Source of the DNA: Bradyrhizobium sp. 164
GTDB taxonomy: Bacteria; Pseudomonadota; Alphaproteobacteria; Rhizobiales; Xanthobacteraceae
Direction of reading: 5' to 3'
NCBI RefSeq assembly: GCF_023073715.1
Contig: NZ_JADPKA010000073.1
Span: forward strand, 1-64,000
DNA: 64,000 nucleotides
Of the stretch, positions 18,671 to 28,645 are shown one piece after another. The notes under the pieces were generated by a model that searched no databases, was not told the origin of the DNA, and saw only the letters and a program-made list of their open reading frames with translations. Position 1 is the stretch's first letter; the number at the start of each line of letters is the position of its first letter. Both the position numbers and the translations under genes were made by a program.

Positions 18671-18711
18671 CAAGCACATTGAGCTGAAGTACAAAGTTCG
18701 GGGGGACTGAC

Positions 18712-19992
18712 TTGCTGAGCGTGATAGCCGCCGTTTTCATCGTTGCGTATGCTGCCATCGCGCTCGAACACCCGCTCGGCATCAACAAGAGCGCTTCGGC
18801 TCTCCTGGGAGCGGGCCTGCTCTGGACCATCTATGCGCTGTCCGTCGGCGATGCATCCCTTGTCAACCGCCAGCTCGACGAATCCGTCTCCGCGACCGCC
18901 CAAATCGTCTTCTTCCTGATCGGCGCCATGACGATCGTCGAGGTGATCGACGCCCACAACGGCTTCGAGGTCATCACGTCCGTGATCCGCACCACGAAGC
19001 AGACCACGTTGATGTGGATCATCGGCTTCGTGACGTTCTTCCTGAGCGCGATCCTCGACAATCTCACGACAACCATCGTGATGATCTCGCTGATCCAGAA
19101 GCTGATCGGCCACAAGAACGACCGCCTGCTCTTCGCCTCCCTCATCGTCATCGCCGCCAATGCGGGCGGCGCCTGGACCGTCATCGGCGACGTCACGACG
19201 ACGATGCTCTGGATCGGAGGGCAGATCACCCCCGTCAGCATCATGCAATCGGTGTTCCTGCCGTCCCTGCTCAATCTGCTGGTCCCGCTGCTCATCGTTG
19301 GCTACTCCGTCAAGGGGAAGGACATCATCCCGCCGCCGCAGCGGGAAGCGCAGGCTCTCAAGGTCGAGGTGTTCGAGCGCAATCTGATGTTCTATCTCGG
19401 CCTCGGTACGCTGGTCGCCGTTCCTGTGTTCAAGGCCGTGACGCACCTCGCACCCTTCATGGGGATCCTGTTCGGGCTGGGCATTCTCTGGCTGGTGGGC
19501 GAGATCGTTCACCGCCACAAGGACGAGGATGCGCGTCGCCCCCTCACCCTCGTCCATGCGCTAACGCGCATCGACATGAGCTCCATCGTGTTCTTCGTCG
19601 GCATTCTCATAGCCGTCGCGTGCCTGGAGCACGCCCACGTCCTGGAGGTGCTGGCTAAATGGCTCGACACAACAGTCGGCCGTCTCGACATCATCGTCAT
19701 CCTACTCGGCCTATTGAGCGCCATCATCGACAACGTGCCGCTCGTCGCGGCGACGATGGGCATGTACAATCTGGCGCAATATCCGCCCGACAGCTTCATC
19801 TGGGAATTCATCGCCTATTGCGCCGGCACCGGCGGCTCGATCCTGATCATCGGCTCGGCCGCAGGGGTCGCGGCGATGGGGCTCGAGAAGATCGAGTTCT
19901 TCTGGTACGCCCGCCGCATCGCGGGTCCCGCGCTCGTGGGCTACCTCGCGGGTGCACTGGTCTACATCGCGCAGCACTCGCTGCTGCATTGA
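18712..19992 (+). CDS. nhaD: Na+/H+ antiporter NhaD
   Basis: Inner-membrane cation antiporter of 426 residues, ion transporter superfamily, about eleven to twelve membrane helices. Characteristic blocks include FFLSAILDNLTTTIVM, VIAANAGGAWTVIGDVTTTM and GLLSAIIDNVPLVAATMGM; the paired DN(L/V)xxT/P loops are the re-entrant ion-binding elements. The start is a TTG with GGGGGA four bases upstream, and a GTG at 18721 is the alternative. NhaD exports Na+ or Li+ in exchange for protons. Confidence 0.9.
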   Translation: MLSVIAAVFIVAYAAIALEHPLGINKSASALLGAGLLWTIYALSVGDASLVNRQLDESVSATAQIVFFLIGAMTIVEVIDAHNGFEVITSVIRTTKQTTLMWIIGFVTFFLSAILDNLTTTIVMISLIQKLIGHKNDRLLFASLIVIAANAGGAWTVIGDVTTTMLWIGGQITPVSIMQSVFLPSLLNLLVPLLIVGYSVKGKDIIPPPQREAQALKVEVFERNLMFYLGLGTLVAVPVFKAVTHLAPFMGILFGLGILWLVGEIVHRHKDEDARRPLTLVHALTRIDMSSIVFFVGILIAVACLEHAHVLEVLAKWLDTTVGRLDIIVILLGLLSAIIDNVPLVAATMGMYNLAQYPPDSFIWEFIAYCAGTGGSILIIGSAAGVAAMGLEKIEFFWYARRIAGPALVGYLAGALVYIAQHSLLH

Positions 19993-20047
19993 TCTGCCCG
20001 TCATGACGCCCGTCGCCAGCGCCGGTTCCCATCACGGAAGGCGTTTC

Positions 20048-20062
20048 TTAATCAGGCGTTAA
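20048..20062 (+). promoter_or_regulatory. Perfect CtrA box
   Basis: TTAA-N7-TTAA (TTAATCAGGCGTTAA) lies 102 bases upstream of the sensor kinase start. This is the full consensus site of the cell-cycle master regulator CtrA of alphaproteobacteria. Near it CCTTAAGG and CTTAAGG (about 20075-20097) give further TTAA half sites. Confidence 0.6.
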
Positions 20063-20163
20063 CGTAATTCTTTAGCTCCTTAAGGCACCTCTTAAGGATT
20101 TCTTGCCAGAGATAGACAATGCAGAAGGCCCGCGTCCGGCGTGGGCAGGAATCGTGTTGCTTG

Positions 20164-21759
20164 ATGAGTAACCCCGCTGAAAAGCCCGAGGTTGTGCAGC
20201 TTCCGGCCGAGCCGGTGAGCGCTCCATCGGCGAGCAGCCGCAGGGCTGCGGCGCAGCGGGTACGCGAGGCACGCGACAAGTTAACGTCGACCAGCGGAAC
20301 CCGGCCGGCGTTCGACGCCGAGATGTTGCGTCAATATGCCCAGACGCGGCTGTCGGCTTCCTATGTCGTGATGCTGCTGGTGGTCGCCACCGGCGTGCTG
20401 TTCGGGCTCTGGATGCAGCCGATCCCGGCGGCGGCCTGGACCGCGGGCATGCTCTGCATCCACAGTGCGATGATCCGCAGTTGCCGGCGGTTCCTGACAG
20501 AGGCCACCTCTCCGGCCGCGACGCGCGCATGGCGAACGCGTTTCGTCGTGCTCGACCTGCTCTATGGCCTGTGCTGGATGGCGATCCTGATCCACCCCGT
20601 GCTCGACATGGTCACGGAAACGCTGATGATGTTCCTGATGCTGCTGGTGATCGCAGTATCGAGCATGCTGGCCGCCAATCTGCCGATCGCTGCCCTTGCC
20701 GCCACCGCGCCGGTCGCGGTCGCAATGGCGCTGAGTTTCGTGATGACCGGCTCACTGGACAATTACGTCCTGGCGGCACTCGCGCTGGCGGCCGAAGGCT
20801 ATTTCGTCCTGCTGGCTCACCGCCTGCACTCCTCGACCTTCGCCACGCTCGAGGCGCGCGCCGAGAAGGACGCGCTGATCGGCGAACTCGAACAGGCCAA
20901 GGCCATCTCGGACGAAGCGCGCCACCGCGCCGAATCCGCCAACGTCGCCAAGTCGCGCTTCCTTGCGCAGATGAGCCACGAACTGCGCACGCCCCTGAAC
21001 GCCATCCTCGGCTTCTCCGAGGTGATGAAGAGTGAGATTTTTGGCGCACACGCGGTGCCCGTCTACAAGGAGTACTCGGCGGACATCCATAATTCCGGCG
21101 TGCACCTGCTCAACCTTATCAACGAGATCCTCGATCTATCGCGGATCGAAGCCGGCCGCTACGAGCTGAACGAGGAAGCAGTGTCGTTGGTCGGCATCGT
21201 CGCCGACTGCCATCATTTGATGAAGCTGCGCGCCTCGAGCCGTGGCATCACGATCCACGAAGTGTTCGAGCAGGCCATGCCGCGGCTCTGGGCCGACGAG
21301 CGCGCGATCCGCCAAGTCGTGCTCAACCTGCTCTCTAACTCGATCAAGTTTACGCCGCAGGGTGGCGAGATCTGGCTCAAGGCGGGATGGACCGCTTCGG
21401 GCGGACAATATCTCTCGGTGAGGGATTCCGGCTCCGGAATTCCCGAGGACGAGATCCCGGTCGTGCTCGCCTCGTTCGGCCAGGGCTCCAACTCGATCAA
21501 GTCGGCCGAACAGGGCGCAGGCCTCGGCCTGCCCATCGCCAAGAATCTGATTGACCTGCATGGCGGCACGTTCACTCTGAAATCGAAGCTGCGCATCGGC
21601 ACCGAGGTGATCGTCACCTTCCCGCCGGAGCGCGTGATGAGCGCGCTGGCGCCGCTGTCGGATGATTCTCCGCCGCTTCAGCCCGAGAATTCGCTCGTTC
21701 CCGACGAGAAGCGCCGGCCGCGCCACAAGCCGATCATGAGCGCAGGCACGGGCTCTTAA
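20164..21759 (+). CDS. Membrane sensor histidine kinase, PdhS/DivJ/PleC-like
   Basis: Histidine kinase of 531 residues. A basic N-terminal tail (about 1-60) precedes five or six membrane helices (about 66-218), a short coiled coil (225-262), then HisKA with H272 in MSHELRTPLNAILGFSEVM. The kinase is of the DivK-partner type (EYSADIHNSGVHLLNLINEILDLSRIEAG). The ATPase domain has NLLSNSIKF, DSGSGIPEDEIP and GAGLGLPIAKNL. No response regulator is adjacent. A CtrA box upstream supports a role in cell-cycle control. The ATG at 20164 is preferred over 20119. Confidence 0.85.
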   Translation: MSNPAEKPEVVQLPAEPVSAPSASSRRAAAQRVREARDKLTSTSGTRPAFDAEMLRQYAQTRLSASYVVMLLVVATGVLFGLWMQPIPAAAWTAGMLCIHSAMIRSCRRFLTEATSPAATRAWRTRFVVLDLLYGLCWMAILIHPVLDMVTETLMMFLMLLVIAVSSMLAANLPIAALAATAPVAVAMALSFVMTGSLDNYVLAALALAAEGYFVLLAHRLHSSTFATLEARAEKDALIGELEQAKAISDEARHRAESANVAKSRFLAQMSHELRTPLNAILGFSEVMKSEIFGAHAVPVYKEYSADIHNSGVHLLNLINEILDLSRIEAGRYELNEEAVSLVGIVADCHHLMKLRASSRGITIHEVFEQAMPRLWADERAIRQVVLNLLSNSIKFTPQGGEIWLKAGWTASGGQYLSVRDSGSGIPEDEIPVVLASFGQGSNSIKSAEQGAGLGLPIAKNLIDLHGGTFTLKSKLRIGTEVIVTFPPERVMSALAPLSDDSPPLQPENSLVPDEKRRPRHKPIMSAGTGS

Positions 21760-21803
21760 CGAGATGCTTGCAGAAATGCCCGACGATCCCTCACAATATC
21801 CGC

Positions 21804-22007
21804 ATGAGCAAAGAAACGCCGTGCGTCGCCGTCTGCATGATCGATCCCAAGACCAAGCTTTGCTTCGGCTGCGGCCGGACCTTGCCGGAGATCGCGCGCT
21901 GGCACGCCATGCACAGCGCGGAACGGCTGGCGATCATGGCGCTGTTGCCCGCGCGCATGAATCAGGCAGGACTCGCGCCGATCGCAGTATTGCCGAAGCG
22001 TACCTGA
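21804..22007 (+). CDS. DUF1289-family small cysteine protein
   Basis: Encodes 67 residues with four cysteines in the DUF1289 pattern (TPCVAVCMIDPKTKLCFGCG), probably a small zinc or Fe-S site, followed by RTLPEIARW. The function of the family is unknown. ATG at 21804 begins MSKETPC; upstream codons lack homology. It lies 45 bases after the kinase and 28 bases before the aspartic protease gene, so the three may be cotranscribed. Confidence 0.85.
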   Translation: MSKETPCVAVCMIDPKTKLCFGCGRTLPEIARWHAMHSAERLAIMALLPARMNQAGLAPIAVLPKRT

Positions 22008-22035
22008 TCGGCACGAACGCCTCTGGAGGCGCGCC

Positions 22036-22590
22036 ATGATCCGCTTCCTGCTCGTTCTCCTCATGCTCGCCGGCACCGCAGGCGCCGTCGTCGCCTATGG
22101 CGATCCCGATCAGATCGTGCGTGCCAGTCACAAGGTTTCCCACATCTTCCGGGCGCAGACCGCCGCCCCGGCCCCCGCCGTGCATATCCCGCGCGGCCAG
22201 GGTGGCGAATTTGCGCTGCGAGCGAAGATCAACGGCGTCACTGCGCCGATGGTAATCGATACAGGTGCAACCTCCGTGGTGCTGACCTGGGAAACCGCGA
22301 AAGCGATCGGACTGCCGCTCGAGATGCTCGAATACGACGTCGACCTGGAGACCGCGGGCGGCCACACCAAGGCGGCACGGCTCACGCTAGACCGTCTCGC
22401 CGTCGGCAAGCTGGTCGAGAAGTCGGTGCCGGCCCTGGTCGTGCAACGCGGCCAGATGAAGACCAATCTGCTCGGCATGAGCTTCCTCGACCGCCTGGAA
22501 AGCTGGGGCGTGCGCGCGGACACGCTGATGCTGACAGGTTTTCCGGAGCTCCAGAGCAGCCCCCGACGCTCCCGGATCGCGGCCGACTAG
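22036..22590 (+). CDS. Membrane-anchored retropepsin-like aspartic protease (TIGR02281 type)
   Basis: Encodes 184 residues. A hydrophobic N-terminal helix (about 2-20) serves as anchor or signal. The catalytic motif VIDTGATSVVL lies in the single aspartic protease lobe, so the enzyme must dimerise, and LGMSFLDRLESW is the conserved C-terminal element. The role of these alphaproteobacterial clan AA proteases is largely uncharacterised. The active site faces the periplasm if the helix is an anchor. Confidence 0.85.
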   Translation: MIRFLLVLLMLAGTAGAVVAYGDPDQIVRASHKVSHIFRAQTAAPAPAVHIPRGQGGEFALRAKINGVTAPMVIDTGATSVVLTWETAKAIGLPLEMLEYDVDLETAGGHTKAARLTLDRLAVGKLVEKSVPALVVQRGQMKTNLLGMSFLDRLESWGVRADTLMLTGFPELQSSPRRSRIAAD

Positions 22591-22596
22591 ACAATT

Positions 22597-23589
22597 CTAC
22601 GCCGCCTCCGCTGGCGCGCGTGCACCGACATGAGCGATCGCCTCGCGCAGCACGTCGAGACCGGCGCCCGGCTTCACCCCCTGCTCGGCAAGATGGCGGC
22701 GGAAGGCGCGCGCGCCGGGCACGGCGTGGAACGCGCCGACGAAATGCCGCGTAATTGCGTGCAGCCGGGTGCCGCGCGCGAGCTGCTCTTCGATATAGGG
22801 CATCATCGCCTCGAGCGCGTCCTGCATGGACGCGTGCGGCGCCGCCTCGCCGAAGATGTCGGTATCGACGCTGAGCAACCGCCACGGCTCCTGATAGGCG
22901 GCGCGGCCGAGCATCGCACCGTTGACGTGGGCAAGATGCGCCTTGGCCTCGTCGATCCCAGAGATGCCGCCATTGATGATGACGGGCACAGCAGGCATCG
23001 TGCGCTTGAGCCGATAGACGCGATCATAATCGAGCGGCGGGATGTCGCGGTTCTCCTTTGGCGACAGGCCAGTGAGCCAGGCTTTGCGGGCATGCACGAT
23101 CAGCGCATCGCAGCCGGACGCCACCACCGCACGCGCGATCGTATCGAGCGCCACTTCAGGGTCCTGGTCGTCGATCCCGATACGGCACTTCACCGTGACG
23201 GGAACGGCGACCGCGCGCTTCATGGCCTGAACGCACCGGGCCACTAGTTCCGGCTCCGCCATGAGGCAGGCGCCGAACCGGCCGTCCTTGACGCGATCGG
23301 ACGGGCAGCCGACATTGAGATTGATCTCGTCATAACCAAATCCTTCGCCGATCCGCGCGGCCAGCGCGAGGTCGTGCGGATCCGACCCGCCAAGCTGAAG
23401 CGCCACCGGATGCTCGCACGCGTCGTACCCAAGCAGCCGCTCCCGGTTGCCATGGATAATGGCGCCGGTGGTCAGCATCTCCGTATAAAGCAGCGCCCGC
23501 CGCGTCAGATGACGGTGGAACACCCGGCAATGCCGGTCAGTCCAATCCATCATGGGTGCCACGGAAAAGCGATAGTCTTGCGAATTCAA
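22597..23589 (-). CDS. dusA: tRNA-dihydrouridine synthase A
   Basis: FMN enzyme of 330 residues that reduces uridine to dihydrouridine in the tRNA D-loop. SVAPMMDWTDRHCR is the typical N-terminus, the catalytic cysteine is C95 in EINLNVGCPSDRV, and VTVKCRIGIDD and VHARKAWLTGLSPKENR follow. The length fits DusA. The start codon appears to be TTG at 23589, with no strong ribosome binding site; the downstream GTG is the alternative. It converges with the protease gene, with six bases between stops. Confidence 0.93.
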   Translation of the reverse strand: MNSQDYRFSVAPMMDWTDRHCRVFHRHLTRRALLYTEMLTTGAIIHGNRERLLGYDACEHPVALQLGGSDPHDLALAARIGEGFGYDEINLNVGCPSDRVKDGRFGACLMAEPELVARCVQAMKRAVAVPVTVKCRIGIDDQDPEVALDTIARAVVASGCDALIVHARKAWLTGLSPKENRDIPPLDYDRVYRLKRTMPAVPVIINGGISGIDEAKAHLAHVNGAMLGRAAYQEPWRLLSVDTDIFGEAAPHASMQDALEAMMPYIEEQLARGTRLHAITRHFVGAFHAVPGARAFRRHLAEQGVKPGAGLDVLREAIAHVGARAPAEAA

Positions 23590-23863
23590 ATGCTATTCTT
23601 TCATCGAACCGACAGCATGGAGGTGCCCTCGCACCCGAACCAGCATTTTGTGTGGCGTGGCGCGTATCCTTCGCCTGAATGGGCGTCTGATGCAACCGCA
23701 ACAGTAACGTGGGGCCGACAAGAGAAGGCAACAATGATCCCGCATGGCATAGTCCGAGGCAGCCTCGTCCAATCTGAACACGGCTGGTCCAACACCTCAA
23801 TTGTCGGTGAATAGCCGGCCCAAATTGGACAAGGGTGCCATCCAGGGCCGTATCGGAGTGATT

Positions 23864-24724
23864 ATGATTGAGAATGCTCATTCGACAGGTCGACCGCTCG
23901 ATCCCCGTTCCGCATGGTCCGGGCTGTCCCAGGCAGAACGCGACGCCGCCTACGACAACAACGCCGCCGTCAAGAACAGCACGGCCCTGATCGCCGAACG
24001 GAACGAAACCTCCAGCCGGCTGCGAAGCACGCTGAAATCCCATCTCGATCTGGCTTACGGTCAGCGGGCGAACAACAAGATCGATCTCTACCCGGCCGCC
24101 GGGCCTGAGGCGCCCTGCCTGGTGTTCCTGCATGGCGGCTATTGGCAGCGCAATTCGCGCGAATTGTTCGCCATGCTCGTCGAAGGCATCGCCGCCCATG
24201 GCTGGTCGGTCGCCATTCCCGGCTATTCGCTGGCGCCCGAGGTGTCCCTCACCGACATCGTCGCCGAGATCCCGCGGACGCTCGACTGGATCGCGGCGCA
24301 CGGTGCCTCCTACGGCATTGCCGGACCGGTCGTGCTGTCGGGCTGGTCGGCAGGCGCGCAGCTCGTTGCGATGGCGCTGGATCATCCGCGCGTCCATGCA
24401 GGGCTGGCGCTATCGGGCGTCTACGATCTCGCGCCGATCCGCGACACCTGGCTCAACGACGCACTGAAGCTGACGGACGAGGAAATCGCCAGGCTCTCGC
24501 CGCTTCGCCTGCCCGTAACAAACAAGCGGCTCGATATCGCCTATGGCAGCAGCGAGCTACCGGCACTGGTGCTGGATTCGATCAACTTCCATGAGAAGCG
24601 CGCGGCCGCGAAAGCGCCGGGACAACTCATCCAGGTCGCAGGCGCCGATCACTTCACTATTCTGGAGGCGCTGCGGCGGCCTGACGGCATTCTGGTGGAG
24701 GCCGCGCAGGCGCTGCTGAACTAA
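23864..24724 (+). CDS. Alpha/beta hydrolase, kynurenine-formamidase-like
   Basis: Esterase or amidase of 286 residues. The oxyanion motif is HGGYWQRN and the nucleophile serine lies in GWSAGAQL; the acid and histidine probably fall in VAGADHFTILE. The HGG(Y/F)W form resembles bacterial kynurenine formamidase and carboxylesterase-type hydrolases. No tryptophan-pathway neighbour is seen, so the substrate is open. The gap 23590-23863 upstream shows no convincing gene. Confidence 0.8.
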   Translation: MIENAHSTGRPLDPRSAWSGLSQAERDAAYDNNAAVKNSTALIAERNETSSRLRSTLKSHLDLAYGQRANNKIDLYPAAGPEAPCLVFLHGGYWQRNSRELFAMLVEGIAAHGWSVAIPGYSLAPEVSLTDIVAEIPRTLDWIAAHGASYGIAGPVVLSGWSAGAQLVAMALDHPRVHAGLALSGVYDLAPIRDTWLNDALKLTDEEIARLSPLRLPVTNKRLDIAYGSSELPALVLDSINFHEKRAAAKAPGQLIQVAGADHFTILEALRRPDGILVEAAQALLN

Positions 24725-24728
24725 AACT

Positions 24729-24753
24729 GCGAAAACAACCCCATGCACAGTAG
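24729..24753 (+). repeat. Dispersed intergenic repeat B, copy 2
   Basis: Identical over 25 bases to 13237-13261 in inverted orientation. It begins five bases after the hydrolase stop codon. Confidence 0.65.
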
Positions 24754-24795
24754 AATGCCGTTGTTTTCTCAGGACTAATTTGCACCACCCATGGA

Positions 24796-24816
24796 TTTGA
24801 CACGTCGGGCAAAACA
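24796..24816 (+). repeat. Dispersed intergenic repeat A, copy 2
   Basis: Twenty of 21 bases match the reverse complement of 13030-13050. It lies between the convergent hydrolase and Rieske genes. Confidence 0.6.
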
Positions 24817-24830
24817 CCGGCACAATGCCA

Positions 24831-25173
24831 TCATCGCTCTGACTGTCGCATCCCCGTATCAACCCAGACCTGCTCACCCGTGATCCGCACCGGGTAGAGC
24901 CGCAATGGCGGGCTCGGCCAGCCCGCAGTGATGGCCCCATCACGCAAATCGAATGACGCGGCATGGCGCGGGCAGAACAGCCGCCCCGCCTCCACGCGCC
25001 CCCGACCAAGGTCTGCCTGTTCGTGCGGGCACACGCGGTCGCACGCGACGACATCGCCCTCGTTCCAGATCACAAGCATGTCCCGCCCGGCGACGCGGAC
25101 GATGGTCACGGCCTTGAGCCGGTCGAGATCACACACCGCAATGCACCCCCGCTGATCCGGAGAGACAGCCGGA

Positions 25174-25202
<29 letters not shown>
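24831..25202 (-). CDS. Rieske [2Fe-2S] ferredoxin-like protein
   Basis: Soluble Rieske protein of 123 residues. The cluster ligands are C58-x-H60 (CPH) and C77-x2-H80 (CPRH), as in the small ferredoxins of ring-hydroxylating dioxygenases. The first 29 bases overlap the ABC gene upstream, so it is the last gene of that operon; a GTG start a little further in is possible. No oxygenase lies beside it, so its electron partner may be the molybdenum hydroxylase or an enzyme elsewhere. Confidence 0.85.
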
Positions 25203-25870
<668 letters not shown>

Positions 25871-25890
<20 letters not shown>

Positions 25891-26653
25891 GTCCGAGATA
25901 GGCCTCGATCACGGCCGGATCGTTGCGAATCATATCCGGGGTTCCCTCGGCGATGATACGGCCATAGTTCAGCACCACGATGCGGTCCGAGACTGTCATC
26001 ACCATCGGCATGTCGTGCTCGACCAGCAGGATGGTGATGCCACGGTCGCGGACGCTGCGGATCAGCTCGACGAAACGGTGGGTTTCCGAGGCGTTCATGC
26101 CCGAGACGGGCTCGTCGAGCAGCAGCATCGAGGGCTCCGCCGCCAACGCCAGCGCGACACCGACAAGGCGCTGCTCACCGTAGGACAGCGAGCCAGCCGC
26201 ATCATGGGCGCGGCGTTCGAGGCCGACCCATTCGATCAACTCGCTCGCGCGCTGCCGCAGCCTGCGTTCCGAGGCGCGCGCGCCCGGCAGCCCGAGGATG
26301 GCATCGAGCAGCCGGACCCGGCCCTGACGATGCAGACCGATCAGGAGATTGTCGTAGACGGTGTCGTTGGGAAACACGCTGGTGCGCTGAAAGGTGCGTA
26401 TCAGGCCGAGATCGGCGATCTCGTGCGGCTTCAACCCGGTCAGCGTCGCCCCCTGATAGGTAACCTGGCCTGCGCTCGGCCTCAGGAAACCAGTCATGAC
26501 GTTGAAGGCGGTGGTCTTGCCGGCGCCATTCGGTCCAATCAGACTGACGATCTCGCCCTCACCGACCGTAAAACTCATGTCGGAGATCGCGACCAGCCCG
26601 CCGAAGCGGACGGCGACCTGCTCGATGGTCAAGGCAATGCTGCGCGCGGTCAT
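25871..26653 (-). CDS. Branched-chain-type ABC transporter ATPase (LivG-like)
   Basis: ATPase of 260 residues. Walker A is GPNGAGKTTAFNVMTG, signature LSYGEQRLVGVALAL, Walker B MLLLDEPVSGMN. The LivG-type insert after the Walker B and the C-terminal EAYLGHG are present. The ATG at 26653 overlaps the LivM stop as TGATG. ATG choice is supported by the ABC fold starting at TIEQVAVRFGG. Confidence 0.93.
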
Positions 26654-27699
26654 CACGCCGGCTCCTTGGCACCGGTTTCGGTGAGCGCGACTGATGCCAG
26701 CGCCGGCGCGCCGCTGCGCCGTCGGATGAAGCGCTGTGCGAGCGAGGGCACGATGCCACGGGGCAACACGAACAGGATGGCGATCAGCACGCCGCCATAG
26801 GCGATCCACTGCGCCTCCGGCGCCATCACCGGCCGCAGTGCGACCGGCAGCAACCCGAAGATCAGACCACCGACGACGGGCCCGGCCAGCGAGCCCTTGC
26901 CGCCGCTGATGACCATGATCACCATGGTGACGGTGTTGATGAAGGCGAATACTTCAGGATCGATGATCCGGATGTAGTGCGCATAGAGGCTGCCGGCCGC
27001 GCCCGCGATTGCGGCCGAGATCACGGCTGCCAGGGTCAGCGTCCTGGTGACGTCGATGCCGACAGAGACCGCCAGCGTCTCGTTCTCCATCAGCCCCCGC
27101 ATCGCACGGCCGAAATGGGAATGAACGAGGCGGGCGATCAGGAGATAGGCGACGAGGGCCACGACCAGCACAAGATAGTAGTTCTGCATCTTGGTGCGCA
27201 GCGTCAGCTCACCAATCCCGGGCAAGGACAGCGCGATGGATGGAATGTTGGTCAGCGCCAGCGGTCCCTGCGTCAGCTCGACCCAGTTCAGCGCGACCAG
27301 CCGGACGACCTCGGCAAAGGAGATGGTCACGATGACGAAATAGGCGCCGCGGACGCGGAAGGAGAGCAACCCGACGAAATAGCCGCACATTCCGGCGACC
27401 AGGATGGCCAGCAAGGAGCCTGCAATCGGCGGCCAGGGTGCGTGAACCAGGCGGACGTCTCCGGGCAGACCGACGTCGAAGCCGAGCGACGTCAGCGCGC
27501 TGACATAGGCACCGATGCCGAAGAAAGCGATGTGGCCGAGGCTGAGCTGGCCGGTGAAGCCTAGCAGCAGATTGAGGCTCATCGCGCCGATGACGAAGAT
27601 TCCGGTCGTGATCAGCGCGTTCAGGAGATAGGGATCGCGCAGCCAGAGCGGCACCGAGGCCAGGGCCGCGACGGCGAGAATGGTGACGGCGGCTCTCAT
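26653..27699 (-). CDS. Branched-chain-type ABC transporter permease (LivM-like)
   Basis: Permease of 348 residues with about nine to ten membrane helices. SLNLLLGFTGQLSLGHIAFFGIGAY is split here as the conserved LivM block (SLNLLLGFTGQLSLGH, FFGIGAY), and SGGKGSLAGPVVGG is the cytoplasmic loop motif that contacts the ATPases. The ATG at 27699 overlaps the LivH stop as ATGA. The reading frame continues upstream but that part is antisense-like noise inside livH. Confidence 0.92.
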   Translation of the reverse strand: MRAAVTILAVAALASVPLWLRDPYLLNALITTGIFVIGAMSLNLLLGFTGQLSLGHIAFFGIGAYVSALTSLGFDVGLPGDVRLVHAPWPPIAGSLLAILVAGMCGYFVGLLSFRVRGAYFVIVTISFAEVVRLVALNWVELTQGPLALTNIPSIALSLPGIGELTLRTKMQNYYLVLVVALVAYLLIARLVHSHFGRAMRGLMENETLAVSVGIDVTRTLTLAAVISAAIAGAAGSLYAHYIRIIDPEVFAFINTVTMVIMVISGGKGSLAGPVVGGLIFGLLPVALRPVMAPEAQWIAYGGVLIAILFVLPRGIVPSLAQRFIRRRSGAPALASVALTETGAKEPA

Positions 27700-28568
27700 C
27701 CAACCCGCTCCGCGCGCGCAAACAGGCCGGTCGGCCGGAAGATCAGGACCGCGATGATGATCACGAAACCCATGGCGTCGCGGTAACCCGACGAGACGTA
27801 GCCTGCCCCCAATTCCTCGGCCAGCGCCAGGATGAAGCCACCGATCACCGCGCCCGTGATATTGCCGAGGCCGCCAAGGATGACGATGGCGAAGGCCTTG
27901 ACGGCGGCCAAATCGCCCATTTGCGGGAAGATCACGTAGACAGGCCCGAGCAGAGCGCCGGCGGCGGCGGCAAGGCTGGAGCCGATCGCGAAGGTCGAGG
28001 TGTAGATCATGTCCACGTTGACACCCATCAGCGAGGCCGTGTCGTGGTCCTGGAACGTCGCCCGCATTGCACGTCCCAGGCTGGTCTTGTTGATCAGGAG
28101 GTACGTCACCAGGATCAACATTGCCGCCGCGGCGAGCACAAACAGGCGAAGCCAGGATACTGACACCGGTCCGAGCACCAGCGGCGCTTCGGGAAACGGC
28201 GTGGCCACCGATTTGGCGACACCGCCCCAGATCCACAGCGTGCCGGACTGCATCGCGATCCAGGCGCCGATCATGACCAGCATCGTGGTGTCGATGTCGG
28301 AGCCGCGCAGCGGTCGCAGCAATGTCAGCTCGATGGTTGCCCCGAGCAGCCACCCGGCAAGCACCGCGACCGGCAATGCCAGGAAGAAATTCAGCCCGAG
28401 CTGCTGCACCACGATGAACATGATGTAGGCGCCGAACGTGTAGAGCACGCCGTGCGTGAAGTTCACGACGTTCATGATGCCGAAAATCAAGGTTAGTCCG
28501 ATGCCCAGCAGCGCATAGGTGCCGCCGAGCACGAGCATGTTGACCAGATGCTGAAGGAATTCGCTCAA
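27696..28568 (-). CDS. Branched-chain-type ABC transporter permease (LivH-like)
   Basis: Permease of 290 residues with eight to nine helices. GGTYALLGIGLTLIFGIMN, VNFTHGVLYTFGAY and ILGGLGNITGAVIGGF are the LivH signatures. It is separated from the binding-protein gene upstream by a 125-base gap holding a rhizobial palindrome. Confidence 0.93.
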   Translation of the reverse strand: MSEFLQHLVNMLVLGGTYALLGIGLTLIFGIMNVVNFTHGVLYTFGAYIMFIVVQQLGLNFFLALPVAVLAGWLLGATIELTLLRPLRGSDIDTTMLVMIGAWIAMQSGTLWIWGGVAKSVATPFPEAPLVLGPVSVSWLRLFVLAAAAMLILVTYLLINKTSLGRAMRATFQDHDTASLMGVNVDMIYTSTFAIGSSLAAAAGALLGPVYVIFPQMGDLAAVKAFAIVILGGLGNITGAVIGGFILALAEELGAGYVSSGYRDAMGFVIIIAVLIFRPTGLFARAERVG

Positions 28569-28645
28569 AGCCGTTCCCGAATAAATCGCACATGACGGGG
28601 GCAGTGATGTACCGCCCTCGCCGTCGACGAAGCGCGTTATTGTTT

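Noticed and set aside
23618..23814. Small plus-strand ORFs in the dusA-hydrolase gap (one with a weak SD at 23733)
   Set aside because: Very short, without conserved features; probably noise.
26653..28593. A 646-residue LivM with an N-terminal extension
   Set aside because: The first 300 residues are an out-of-frame reading of livH; the real start is the ATG at 27699 overlapping the livH stop.
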